Positions 14,043-22,702 of a stretch of DNA of 64,000 nucleotides are shown in pieces. Position numbers and translations under genes: made by a program. The stretch's first letter is position 1; every line of letters starts with the position of its first letter. This DNA comes from Methanobacterium petrolearium (GTDB taxonomy: Archaea > Methanobacteriota > Methanobacteria > Methanobacteriales > Methanobacteriaceae): positions 1-64,000 of the forward strand of contig NZ_JAGGKL010000004.1 of assembly GCF_017873625.1 (NCBI RefSeq). The letters are read 5' to 3'. Under the pieces are notes generated by a model. It did not search any database. It was not told the origin of the DNA and saw only the letters and a program-made list of their open reading frames with translations.

Positions 14043-14666
14043 ATGACCATATCAGATAGGAAAGAAAGAGAAAAAAAAATGCGGCGAAAGAATATTATCG
14101 ACACTGCCGAAGAATTATTCTTCAAAAGGGGTTACGAAAACATCACCATGGCAGACATAGCTGAAGGAGCTGAATTGGCCAGAAGTACCCTTTATCTCTA
14201 TTTTAAAAATAAAAAAGAGATATATTTGGCCATATCGTTTAGGAGTACAGAACTTCTAAACAAAATGTTAAAAAAAAATTATGAGAAAGGTGAAACCGGG
14301 TTGGAAAAGGTTAAAATGCTCATGAATGCATTTTATGAGTTCTATGAAGAATATCCTGATTATTATGATGTGAATTGGGCGTCATATAAGTGTTCAATTG
14401 ATCATGACTTGCCAGAAATGGAAGAAATGAAGAACATGCGGGTAAAAGGGTTCTCATTATTTCAAAAAGCGCTTCAGACAGGGATCGAAGACAAATCTAT
14501 TAGATCTGATTTAGATCCGGTTAAAGCAAATCTTGTTTTAGCTTCATCCATACAGAATGTATTCAATCTTCCCCCCACCATCAGGCTACATCTGAAAAAT
14601 AACAATCTGACCCATGAAGAACTGATTGATTATACTGTAGACATGATGGTGCATTCAATAAAATAG
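14043..14666 (+). CDS. TetR/AcrR-family transcriptional regulator
   Basis: Ligand-responsive repressor. The 207-residue product starts with a basic arm, then the TetR HTH at about residues 33-60 (ENITMADIAEGAELARSTLYLYFKNKKEI), followed by an all-helical ligand domain typical in length. ATG 14043 follows GTGATG. A palindrome on its own promoter (13966-13982) points to autoregulation. The CPBP membrane protease gene starts 47 bp downstream on the same strand, so the two probably form one repressor-controlled unit. The inducer is unknown. Confidence 0.9.
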   Translation: MTISDRKEREKKMRRKNIIDTAEELFFKRGYENITMADIAEGAELARSTLYLYFKNKKEIYLAISFRSTELLNKMLKKNYEKGETGLEKVKMLMNAFYEFYEEYPDYYDVNWASYKCSIDHDLPEMEEMKNMRVKGFSLFQKALQTGIEDKSIRSDLDPVKANLVLASSIQNVFNLPPTIRLHLKNNNLTHEELIDYTVDMMVHSIK

Positions 14667-14713
14667 TGAAGTTAAATTCATTAAAATAATAATTTTTTAA
14701 AGAGGAGGTTAAA

Positions 14714-15538
14714 ATGGAAACTAAAAATAAAAAAACTGATGGAAAAAATTTCATTGAAAAAAATCGACTTGTAAACTGGAAATTATACATAATTTTGTTA
14801 ATTGCATCTATCTTCGGAATCATAGCTGTAATGCCCTATACTTTCACTCTGCAAGGAGAGTTACTTCAAAATTCACCTGTACCTTTATACATCGTGGCGA
14901 TTGCTCAGATTATCCAGAGCACGATCTTATTTGCAGTTGTTATATTTATTGGGCTTTATCTTGCCAAAAAAGTTGGACTTGGACTTCCCATCCTTGAAGG
15001 ATGGCTTGAAGGTAGAGAAGTTAAAAGCTATTTGAAATCCATACTTGGAATATCCATCGGACTTGGAATACTAGCCAGTATCCTTATAATAGGAATAGAT
15101 TTTCTGTTTTCCCTTGCTGGGTTAACCAGTAGTAATATAGTTCTGGCTCAAATAACTCCTCCAGCCTGGCAGGGTTTCCTTTCATCATTTTATGGTGGGA
15201 TAAATGAGGAAATTCTGTTGAGATTATTCTTAATGACCTTGATTGCCTGGATAATCTTTAAAATCAAAAAAACTGATGATGGGAAGCCAACAAATATAGG
15301 TATGTGGTTATCTATTATTTTAGCAGCTGTTATTTTTGGTATTGGCCATCTACCCACAGCAATGGCCATAACCACACTCACACCTCTAATGGTTACCAAA
15401 GTGATAATCTTAAATGCTGTTGGTGGAATTATATTTGGATGGCTTTACTGGAAAAAAGGTTTAGAATCAGCCATGATATCACATTTTTCTGCAGACATAG
15501 TATTGCATGTGATTTTACCCCTGGTAACCGTGATTTAA
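14714..15538 (+). CDS. CPBP-family intramembrane glutamic protease (Abi/Rce1-like)
   Basis: Multi-pass membrane protein with the three conserved CPBP motifs: E165-E166-xxx-R170 (NEEILLR), F208-xxx-H212 (FGIGH), and H257-xxx-D261 (HFSAD). About seven hydrophobic segments are visible across 274 residues. AGAGGAGG precedes the ATG. Family members cleave prenylated or other membrane peptides, and in bacteria many serve in bacteriocin self-immunity; the substrate here is unknown. Co-transcription with the upstream TetR gene suggests a response to an envelope-active compound, which is inference. Confidence 0.88.
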   Translation: METKNKKTDGKNFIEKNRLVNWKLYIILLIASIFGIIAVMPYTFTLQGELLQNSPVPLYIVAIAQIIQSTILFAVVIFIGLYLAKKVGLGLPILEGWLEGREVKSYLKSILGISIGLGILASILIIGIDFLFSLAGLTSSNIVLAQITPPAWQGFLSSFYGGINEEILLRLFLMTLIAWIIFKIKKTDDGKPTNIGMWLSIILAAVIFGIGHLPTAMAITTLTPLMVTKVIILNAVGGIIFGWLYWKKGLESAMISHFSADIVLHVILPLVTVI

Positions 15539-15708
15539 AGCCTCAGTTATCCATCATATTTTCTTTCTTTTTTTATATTCCATCTTTAAATTAGCGTTGA
15601 GTAATATCAATTTTTGCTAAATTCCGTTTTCAGGTATTTAAAGAAAATAAATCCGTTAAATTAGTTTTAAACAAAATAATGTAAAAAAAAAGTAAATTAA
15701 TTCCATAA

Positions 15709-16092
15709 TTATTCCACATATATGTTCACTCTGGTCTGATTTTCCTCATCTTCAACATCGACAATTTTACCTTTTGCTCCGCTTTTAACCGCTTCAACTA
15801 TTTCATCCAGGTCTATCTGGTCCAGGCCTGCTTCTTCCATCTTGGGATCAAATTTTTTGGCCAGTTTTAATCCCACATCCACCAGGGAAATAGGTATGTT
15901 CACGTTGACTTTTGGATTGTCATCCATGGTTCTAACACGGATTTTTAGCCATTTAGCATCGGTTTTAGGGTTTATTTCTTCCTGATCTCCTCCCAAAGCA
16001 TCAAGTAATTCCTCTGCTTCTGAAGGATTGATTTTTCCGTCTTCCACCATTTCCAGAATCTGCATTCGTTCCTCTTTTATATCATTAGACAT
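15709..16092 (-). CDS. SHOCT-like domain protein, last gene of the DUF2089 cassette
   Basis: 127 residues in two modules. Residues ~6-35 (RMQILEMVEDGKINPSEAEELLDAL) form a short helical hairpin of the SHOCT-like kind. Residues ~46-127 form a domain that is clearly related to the 102-residue protein at 16485-16793: LKIRVRT, IPISL, a lysine-rich helix, then IVDVEDEE...VNIYVE at the end. No membrane segment. It lies 13 bp after the DUF2089 gene. Function not established; probably a protein-interaction partner of the regulator. Confidence 0.72.
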   Translation of the reverse strand: MSNDIKEERMQILEMVEDGKINPSEAEELLDALGGDQEEINPKTDAKWLKIRVRTMDDNPKVNVNIPISLVDVGLKLAKKFDPKMEEAGLDQIDLDEIVEAVKSGAKGKIVDVEDEENQTRVNIYVE

Positions 16093-16105
16093 GTTCCATC
16101 ACTCC

Positions 16106-16471
16106 TTATAGTTTACCGTTGAGTAATTTTAAAGCTTCATCTTTGGTGATTTCACCATTTTTAAGTTTTTCTAAAATCTCTTTTTTATCAATAACTGGTT
16201 TTTCCACTTTATGTCCCATAACGGAAATCACTTCATCCAGTTTATTTCTCACTGTTGGATAAGATATTCCCAGTTCCTTTTCAATTTCCTTAATATTGCC
16301 TCTGTTTTTTATGAACACTTCTACAAAGTATTTTTGCTTGTCATTCAATCGGCAAAACTTGCAAAGATCGAATTCTCCTTGGATAATGGTCTTACATTTT
16401 TTACATCGTATTTCGGTGACTTTAACTTCGCTCTGGCATACAGGACAGTTTCCTGGTACTTCATGTTTCAT
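16106..16471 (-). CDS. DUF2089-type zinc-ribbon HTH regulator
   Basis: Predicted DNA-binding protein. The 121-residue product opens with a zinc ribbon of four CxxC pairs (CPVC, CKKC, and CKFC plus flanking Cys), then an HTH (NIKEIEKELGISYPTVRNKLDEVISVMG). It ends in a SHOCT-like hairpin, ILEKLKNGEITKDEALKLLNGKL, matching the N-terminal module of the next gene product. It is flanked on both sides by genes encoding the same partner domain. Autoregulation of the cassette is likely but inferred. Confidence 0.82.
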   Translation of the reverse strand: MKHEVPGNCPVCQSEVKVTEIRCKKCKTIIQGEFDLCKFCRLNDKQKYFVEVFIKNRGNIKEIEKELGISYPTVRNKLDEVISVMGHKVEKPVIDKKEILEKLKNGEITKDEALKLLNGKL

Positions 16472-16484
16472 GACTTCACCCCCT

Positions 16485-16793
16485 TTATATAGTGTAAATT
16501 TCCACCTTCACTTTACCTTTTTTCTCATCATCTACCTGAACATCCACCATTTTAAATGGCTCGGTGCATTCTAACTGGTCAAAAACATGGTCAATGTCCT
16601 GGTTAGTGAGACTATCCAGTAAAATTCTCATGGCATCATTTTCATCAGATTTAGATGAACGTGTTCCCACTTTAGAGGGATGATATTTGAGAGTCAGTTT
16701 AGAAATCCACCGATATAATGAAATCGGTAAAGCAGGAATGGGAATTGAGAATCTATCCGTTTTCACCCGTATTTTTAATTTTTTGGTCTTCAT
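16485..16793 (-). CDS. Small partner protein of the DUF2089 cassette, 102 residues
   Basis: No named family recognised. The sequence pattern LKIRVKT, LPISLYRWISKLTLKYHP, then a helix and MVDVQVDDEKKGKVKVEIYTI aligns by eye along its whole length with residues 46-127 of the protein at 15709-16092, so the two are paralogous domains. First gene of the three; spacing to the DUF2089 gene is 13 bp. It is basic at the N-terminus with no membrane segment. Promoter likely in 16800-16880. Confidence 0.7.
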   Translation of the reverse strand: MKTKKLKIRVKTDRFSIPIPALPISLYRWISKLTLKYHPSKVGTRSSKSDENDAMRILLDSLTNQDIDHVFDQLECTEPFKMVDVQVDDEKKGKVKVEIYTI

Positions 16794-17051
16794 ATTTATG
16801 CATCCCTAAACCGGACTTCAATATTATCCATGTCTAAATTAAGATTGTTAAGTCATACTATATAAATTTGTTGAATTTTGTTAATTTACTATTCAATATA
16901 ATTAAAGTTCGAATTGATATTTTTAATGTTAAGTGTATTGGCTGTGTTGAAACAGGTTATGATAAAAAAAATGTAAATAGGATGGAAATATAATGTAGGT
17001 GATATAACCAGAGATTTGAATAAATATCGACAAAAAAACCTCAGATCATAT

Positions 17052-18563
17052 ATGACGAAAATTTTAATTGTGGAAGACGAAGCCATTACTGCAATGGATA
17101 TCCGAAATAGTTTAAGTAATTTTGGTTTTGATGTTGTAGGGATTGTTGATAGTGGTGATAAAGCAATCCAAAAATCCGGGGAACTGAAACCAGATTTAAT
17201 CTTAATGGATATCACTTTAAAGGGAGATATAGACGGGATTGATGCGGCACAAGAAATTAAAACACTTTTTGATATTCCTGTTATCTATATGAGTGCTTTT
17301 ACCGATGAAAATACTTATGAAAGACTTAAACTTACTAGTCCCTATGGTTTTGTGAGTAAACCTGTCAGTTCTGAATTATTAATTGTTTCTATAGAAGCTG
17401 CGGTTTACAAGCATGACCTTGATAAGAAATTAGCTGAAAGTGAAGAGTATTTAAGATTGATCTTCGACTCCAGTAAAGACTATATTTACAGCCATGACCT
17501 TGATGGAAAAATCACCAGTGCCAACAAATGCTTATGCGAAGCTTTGAACTTGAGTGAAAAAGAAATTATAGGTAAAACAGACTTTGAATTGGGATTTACT
17601 GAGAAAATGTGTGAAGAATTGGATAAAATTCGCAGCGAAGTTTATCAAACTGATTCAACTGCTAAGTATTTTAATTCTTTCACCCTGCCAGATGGTAAAA
17701 TTCATGAATATGAAGTGACTTTGAACCCCCTACATGATATACATGGGGAAATTGTGGGTATTTCTGAGGTAACCAGAGATTTAACTGAACAAAAAATGTT
17801 AAAAAAGGAATTAAACGAAGTTTGGGAACTGTTCCAGAATTTGTACAACAATGCTAAGGTTGGAATAGTTATGGGTAATACTAAAGGTCGTATATTGAAC
17901 TGTAACTCTGCATTTGAAAACATGATGGGTTACAGCCTGGATGAACTTAAAAATATGAGTTTTGAAGAATTCACCCATCCCGATTATGTAGAAAAAGAAT
18001 TAGCTTTACTCGAAAATTTACGTCATGGAAAAATTAAATTCTATGAAATTGAAAAACAATTCATTCGCAAAGATAAAAAGATTATATGGGGCAAAGTGAC
18101 TGGGGGATTTGGTATTTCAACCAATGGAAAGGCTGTTAATTCTCTTATCATTGTTGAAAATATTGATGAACGTAAAAAAACCGAACAAGAAATAATCAAT
18201 TATGCAACCGAGCTTAAAGCTATTTTTGACATGTCAGGTATAGCTCTGGCAGCTGTAGATACAAATGGTCATTGGATTAATGTAAACCCCTTTTTCTTAA
18301 ATGAACTGGGTTATACTGAACAAGAATTCTTAAAATTAAATCACCTCGATATTACACATCCCGATGATATAGAAAAGACATCTGAGTTATTTTCAAAACT
18401 CTTATCTGGAGAAATTGATGATTATAGGTTACGGAAAAGATATGAAACTAAAGATGGTGAATTTAAATGTTTTTATTTAACTGTAAAAGTAGTTAAAGAT
18501 AAAAATAATAATATTAAATCTGTTATATGGGCAGGCCATCCCATTGACAGCAGCATCAACTGA
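17052..18563 (+). CDS. Response-regulator receiver protein with three PAS domains, no output domain
   Basis: Receiver domain at residues 1-117 with the acidic pair in LIVEDEA, phospho-acceptor D53 in LILMDITLKG, and the conserved lysine in YGFVSKPVS. Three PAS domains follow (about 127-245, 255-370, 380-503), each ending in a DxT/DER-type linker such as TRDLTEQ and NIDERKKTEQE. No kinase, DNA-binding or GGDEF/EAL part is present. ATG 17052 chosen because MTKILIVED is the receiver N-terminus; an in-frame TTG at 17016 is possible. A second receiver-PAS protein with a kinase lies at 22703-25279 and could be its phosphodonor. The binary architecture is common in Methanobacterium signalling. Confidence 0.87.
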   Translation: MTKILIVEDEAITAMDIRNSLSNFGFDVVGIVDSGDKAIQKSGELKPDLILMDITLKGDIDGIDAAQEIKTLFDIPVIYMSAFTDENTYERLKLTSPYGFVSKPVSSELLIVSIEAAVYKHDLDKKLAESEEYLRLIFDSSKDYIYSHDLDGKITSANKCLCEALNLSEKEIIGKTDFELGFTEKMCEELDKIRSEVYQTDSTAKYFNSFTLPDGKIHEYEVTLNPLHDIHGEIVGISEVTRDLTEQKMLKKELNEVWELFQNLYNNAKVGIVMGNTKGRILNCNSAFENMMGYSLDELKNMSFEEFTHPDYVEKELALLENLRHGKIKFYEIEKQFIRKDKKIIWGKVTGGFGISTNGKAVNSLIIVENIDERKKTEQEIINYATELKAIFDMSGIALAAVDTNGHWINVNPFFLNELGYTEQEFLKLNHLDITHPDDIEKTSELFSKLLSGEIDDYRLRKRYETKDGEFKCFYLTVKVVKDKNNNIKSVIWAGHPIDSSIN

Positions 18564-18770
18564 AATTCCCTGGAAATGATGTTAATCTACTTTTTTTAAT
18601 CAATTTAAATAGGTTATAAACGTTGAGCAAATTTAGTCAAGTTGGAACATAATACTCTGTGATGTATCTTGATATAATTATTAAAATCCTATTTCAGGTT
18701 TAAATTGATTCTTATATGGGATGTATAACAAAATATATACTGGATCTAAAAAAATTAGGAGCTGAATATT

Positions 18771-18977
18771 ATGGCAAAGGAAATAGAACAATTAGTAGTG
18801 GGCATTAGTCGAGAGGGTGAAATAATTGTTAAAAGCGCAAGAGGGAGAATTTATCCAGTTAAAAAAGCTGCAGACTTAAAATTCGGTTGTGAAGAGTTAT
18901 TAAAGGACACAGAAAAAGAGTTGTACGCCACTATTGATACCGAATCCCAACCATGGGAATGCATCTCCATTAAATAG
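18771..18977 (+). CDS. Small hypothetical protein, 68 residues
   Basis: Family not recognised. Begins with beta-rich sequence (EQLVVGISREGEIIVKSARGRIYPVKKAADL), then a short helix and an acidic tail with one late Cys (PWECISIK). Start ATG follows TTAGGAGCTGAATATT, a good ribosome binding site. The gene is isolated, 207 bp downstream of the receiver-PAS gene and 135 bp before the siroheme protein. Codon use resembles neighbours, so it is likely expressed. Confidence 0.65.
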   Translation: MAKEIEQLVVGISREGEIIVKSARGRIYPVKKAADLKFGCEELLKDTEKELYATIDTESQPWECISIK

Positions 18978-19112
18978 AACAGAACCATGCAAAGCAGATT
19001 TAATAGAATAAATTATTTTCCAATCCTCTGAAGAATAATGACCAGTTAATTTTTCGGGATTAAACGAAAAGGATAGATAAAAATATAATTGTTAAATATT
19101 TAAGGCGAGAAT

Positions 19113-19784
19113 ATGGGAGTAAAAAACGAAAATATACCCGATAAAGGAGCTGCAGTTGAAAAGGGGCTGGAAACATATACAATCATCCCTTATATCCCTG
19201 GTGGTATCCTTGATCCTGCCATTTTGCGTAAGATTGCAGATGTAGCAGAAAAATATCAGATTGAATGTATTAAAATGACCTCAGAGCACAAAATTGGCTT
19301 TTATGGTGTTAAAAAGGAAGATATTGATGAAATTTTCCATGATCTGGGCATGGAACCTGGTGGTCACATTGGAAAATGTGTAAGGGGAGTTAAATTCTGC
19401 ACAGGCAATACTTTCTGTAAAAAAGGATATCAAAACACAGTAGAGATGGGATTTAGGATTGATGAAACATTCCACCGGACAAAAACACCCACTAAAGTTA
19501 AAATATCCCTTTCAGGATGTACCCGTTGCTGTGCTGAATCTGCTGTTAGGGACATAGGTCTAATTGGAACTCCTAAAGGTTGGAAGTTGCTGGTGGGTGG
19601 TACCTGCGGGCTTCAGGTGAGACAAGGTAAAGTACTTGCGAAGAATCTATCTGATGACCAGGTAATTGATTGTATTGGAAAAGTAATCGAATATTACGTT
19701 GAAAGTGGTACTGAAAAACGTTTAGGAAGATTTATCGAGAAAATTGGTTTTGATAAGTTTTCTGGTGAAGTGTTAGGAGAATAA
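19113..19784 (+). CDS. Small dissimilatory-sulfite-reductase-like protein (Dsr-LP, siroheme/[4Fe-4S])
   Basis: Single-subunit relative of sulfite/nitrite reductases as found in methanogens. The siroheme-FeS motif Cys-x5-Cys...Cys-x3-Cys is complete: C96 and C102 (FCTGNTFC) and C136 and C140 (SGCTRCC). An N-terminal ferredoxin-like half (residues ~20-85) has the parachain look of NirA/DsrA, and GGTCGLQVRQG follows. At 223 residues it lacks an extra ferredoxin domain and is much shorter than true reductases. The physiological substrate is not established; sulfite reduction or a role in sulfur assimilation are the usual guesses. Confidence 0.85.
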   Translation: MGVKNENIPDKGAAVEKGLETYTIIPYIPGGILDPAILRKIADVAEKYQIECIKMTSEHKIGFYGVKKEDIDEIFHDLGMEPGGHIGKCVRGVKFCTGNTFCKKGYQNTVEMGFRIDETFHRTKTPTKVKISLSGCTRCCAESAVRDIGLIGTPKGWKLLVGGTCGLQVRQGKVLAKNLSDDQVIDCIGKVIEYYVESGTEKRLGRFIEKIGFDKFSGEVLGE

Positions 19785-20282
19785 TTTTTATCCAAAATTA
19801 TTCTTAAAAATGCTTTTTGAAAATAACTTCTATTTTTATCTTTTTAACTTTACTACCCAATAAAAAAATAGGCATTTTTCATATTTTTACATCTTCATAC
19901 ATCAATTCAAATAAAATTTTTTACTTCGTTAAATTCCTATATTACGAAGTTGGATCTATAACGACCCCAGAGTATATATACTATCCTATAAGGAAGTGAT
20001 CTTATTCTACATTAGAATAAAATTTTACACACCACACATATCCTCACAAATCGAATGAACCTAATTCATGTAAAATGAATAGCCTATTTCGAAATGATAC
20101 CATTCAATATATTAAGGAAAATGATTACAGATTAATGATGATTAACTAAAAATGTTTCAAAATTGGTTTTCATGTAAATGATTATTAAAAAATGCCATTA
20201 TAGTTAACATCATAATCTATAGTTATTTAAGCAATATTATTAATACTGCAGTTAATTTCTTATATTCAATGGGATAATCAAA
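19785..20282. other. AT-rich intergenic region with an inverted repeat
   Basis: About 500 bp between the siroheme protein gene and the repeat array ahead of the acetyl-CoA synthetase. A perfect 8-bp inverted repeat with a 3-nt centre (TTATTCTA-CAT-TAGAATAA) lies at 20002-20020 and looks like a protein-binding site. No gene was found; a minus-strand RNA cannot be excluded. Confidence 0.5.
20002..20020. repeat. 19-bp inverted repeat
   Basis: Arms of 8 bp, perfect, with a 3-nt centre. Short loop and absence of a following T-run argue for an operator rather than a terminator. Which gene it would serve is unclear. Confidence 0.5.
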
Positions 20283-20336
20283 TATATAATGATTAATCAA
20301 TACATAATGATTAATCAATACATAATGATTAATCAG
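20283..20336 (+). promoter_or_regulatory. Array of three TGATTAATCA palindromes upstream of the ADP-forming acetyl-CoA synthetase gene
   Basis: Three tandem units of 18 bp, the last two being TACATAATGATTAATCA plus A or G; the first differs at two positions. Each contains the perfect 10-bp palindrome TGATTAATCA, at constant 18-bp spacing. The array ends about 80 bp before the ATG at 20417 and just upstream of a TATA-like AATATATTC near 20385. This looks like cooperative binding sites for a regulator. Seen directly; the regulator is unknown. Confidence 0.65.
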
Positions 20337-20416
20337 TACATAAAATAATATAGAACATTCTATAATTTAGAATATTTTTTGGAATATATTCGAATGGAAA
20401 TGGAATAAGTGATAAC

Positions 20417-22561
20417 ATGCTGGAAATGTTCAATGCAAAATCAGTTGCCGTAATAGGGGCATCAGGAACAAAGGGTAAAATCGGTTACGACGTGATGAAA
20501 TCCCTTTTGAATTATTATGACGGGAAAATAGTCCCAGTAAACCCGAAAGGTGGTAGTGTACTTGGATTACAGGCATACAAATCCATTAAAGACCATGGTC
20601 CAGTGGATCTGGTGGTCATAGTCATACCTGCACATCTGATCCCAGCGACAGTTGAAGAATGTGGAGAAATTGGAATAAAAAACGTTGTGGTGATCTCAGC
20701 AGGGTTCAAAGAGGTTGACACTGAAGGAGCTCGTCTGGAAAACCAGTTAGTGGAAATATGCAAAAAATATCAGATTAAACTGGTTGGCCCTAACTGTCTG
20801 GGTATTATGGACACCTACAATGATCTCAACGCATCATTCTCCTCAGACATTGCCCATAAAGGTAAAATATCCTTCATGACCCAATCAGGAGCCATCATGG
20901 CCGCTATCCTTGATTATGCTGATAAAAAGAACATAGGATTCTCCAGAATTGTCAGTCTGGGAAACAAGGCAGTGATCAATGAAAATGATTGTATGAAAGA
21001 TTTCATGGAAGATGAAAACACCGAAGTGATAACTGCCTACCTGGAAGGTATTGTTGATGGCCAGGGTTTCATTGATGCCTGCAGAGCCGCCTCCCATAAA
21101 AAACCAGTTCTGGTTATAAAGTCAGGAACAACATCCAAGGGATCAGAAGCAGTTTCCTCCCACACTGGAACCATAGCAGGCTCTGACTCAGCATACGAAG
21201 CAGCATTTTCCCAGTGCGGAATCATACGTGTGAACTCCCTGGACGAAATGATGGATTACAGTAGTGCCATGGCACTAGCACCACTCCCTAAGGGGAAAAG
21301 AATAGCCATAATCACCAATGCCGGTGGTCCAGCCATTATGACTACTGATGTTGCCATAAAAGTCGGACTGGAACTTGCCGAACTAACCACAGAAACCAAA
21401 GAAAAACTCAACGAAGGATTACCTGACACAGCCAGTATTAAAAACCCAGTGGATATTCTGGGTGATGCCACTCCTGAAAGATACGCCTTCACCCTGGAAA
21501 CTGTACTGGAAGACCCCAATGTGGACGGAGTAATCTACATGGTAACACCCCAATCAGTAACTGACCCGGAAGGAATTGCCAAAATAGCTGCAAACCATGC
21601 TAAAACTGCTGAAAAACCAATCTTGACCAGTTTCTTCGGAGGAACTCGTTTCGAAGGTGCTGAAAAACTCCTGGCAAAAGAGGAAGTTCCTAACTACCTG
21701 TATCCCAAACGGGCTGTAAAAAGCATGAAAAAACTTTATGATTACACAATCATCAGGGAACAGGAGTATCCAAAATCTCCTGAATTTGATGCTGATAAAA
21801 ATTTGGTTCGAAACATAATTGAAAATGCACGGGAACAGGGTAAAAATACTCTGGGTCTGGAATCACTGGATATACTAAAGGCATATGGAATACCTACCGT
21901 AGGCACTGCCATGACATCCACTCTTGAAGAAACTGTGCAAGCAGCCGAAGAAATTGGATATCCTCTGGTTATGAAGATCATATCCCCTCAAATTTCACAC
22001 AAGTCTGATGTAGGTGGAATCAAACTCAACCTCAACAATGCCCAAGAAGTAAGAGCAGCTTACCAAGATATGATGGAAAACATTCCAAAAATGGAACCTG
22101 AAGCAGTTTTAGAAGGTGTTCAGTTACAGAAGATGTTATCTGGAGGTACAGAAGTTATCATTGGAATGATACAGGATCCCACTTTTGGTTCCATGCTCAT
22201 GTTTGGACTGGGTGGTATCTATGTGGAAGTCCTGGAAGATGTTGAATTTGCCATAGCCCCGGTAAATGAAAGTGAAGCCAAAACTATGATCAAAAAAATC
22301 AAAACCCACGAACTATTGGAAGGAACCAGAGGTGCCAAACCAAAGGATATCGATTCAATCGTTGATATAATACTGAGAATCTCACAAATGGTCACAGATT
22401 TCCCAGAGATCAACGAGTTTGAAATCAACCCATTGATGGTTTTTGATGAAGGTGACGGAGCATTAGCCGTTGATATGAGAGCAGTATTGAAAGAAGGAGA
22501 ATCTGAGGACCTGTTACAGAGTTCTCCCCGATCATCGAGTATGGAATCAACTACTATGTAA
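20417..22561 (+). CDS. Acetate-CoA ligase (ADP-forming), fused alpha-beta subunits
   Basis: Interconverts acyl-CoA + ADP + Pi with acid + CoA + ATP. The 714-residue product joins the alpha part (CoA-binding VAVIGASGTKGKIGYDVMKSL, ligase-CoA domain GPNCLGIMD) and the beta ATP-grasp part (from about residue 490: LESLDILKAYGIPTVG, LVMKIISPQISHKSDVGG, INEFEINPLMVFDEGDGALAVDMR). The phosphohistidine is H249 in SSHTGTIAG. In an autotrophic methanogen it may allow acetate or branched acyl handling. The promoter carries a triple palindrome array, so expression is probably tightly controlled. Confidence 0.9.
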   Translation: MLEMFNAKSVAVIGASGTKGKIGYDVMKSLLNYYDGKIVPVNPKGGSVLGLQAYKSIKDHGPVDLVVIVIPAHLIPATVEECGEIGIKNVVVISAGFKEVDTEGARLENQLVEICKKYQIKLVGPNCLGIMDTYNDLNASFSSDIAHKGKISFMTQSGAIMAAILDYADKKNIGFSRIVSLGNKAVINENDCMKDFMEDENTEVITAYLEGIVDGQGFIDACRAASHKKPVLVIKSGTTSKGSEAVSSHTGTIAGSDSAYEAAFSQCGIIRVNSLDEMMDYSSAMALAPLPKGKRIAIITNAGGPAIMTTDVAIKVGLELAELTTETKEKLNEGLPDTASIKNPVDILGDATPERYAFTLETVLEDPNVDGVIYMVTPQSVTDPEGIAKIAANHAKTAEKPILTSFFGGTRFEGAEKLLAKEEVPNYLYPKRAVKSMKKLYDYTIIREQEYPKSPEFDADKNLVRNIIENAREQGKNTLGLESLDILKAYGIPTVGTAMTSTLEETVQAAEEIGYPLVMKIISPQISHKSDVGGIKLNLNNAQEVRAAYQDMMENIPKMEPEAVLEGVQLQKMLSGGTEVIIGMIQDPTFGSMLMFGLGGIYVEVLEDVEFAIAPVNESEAKTMIKKIKTHELLEGTRGAKPKDIDSIVDIILRISQMVTDFPEINEFEINPLMVFDEGDGALAVDMRAVLKEGESEDLLQSSPRSSSMESTTM

Positions 22562-22573
22562 AAATTGTACCAA

Positions 22574-22597
22574 CACAGAATAATTATTGATTCTGTG
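22574..22597. terminator. Stem-loop after the acetate-CoA ligase gene
   Basis: Perfect 8-bp stem (CACAGAAT / ATTCTGTG) with an 8-nt loop, beginning 13 nt after the stop. It sits between convergent genes, so it may mark the 3' end of either transcript. No long T-run follows. Confidence 0.45.
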
Positions 22598-22702
22598 AGT
22601 ACGGCATGTGAGTTTAGAATAATTGTTGGGTGTTTAATTGATGGAAATAGCTATAGGGGTATTTTTGCGGATATAAGTACAATAGTTATTTCCATTGGAT
22701 AC

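Noticed and set aside
13862..14125. 87-codon minus-strand frame
   Set aside because: Overlaps the TetR promoter, operator and start; no ribosome binding site and low-complexity composition.
20283..20336. Possible CRISPR array
   Set aside because: Units of 18 bp are directly adjacent with no spacers; each unit is a palindrome-containing site, so a regulatory array is more likely.
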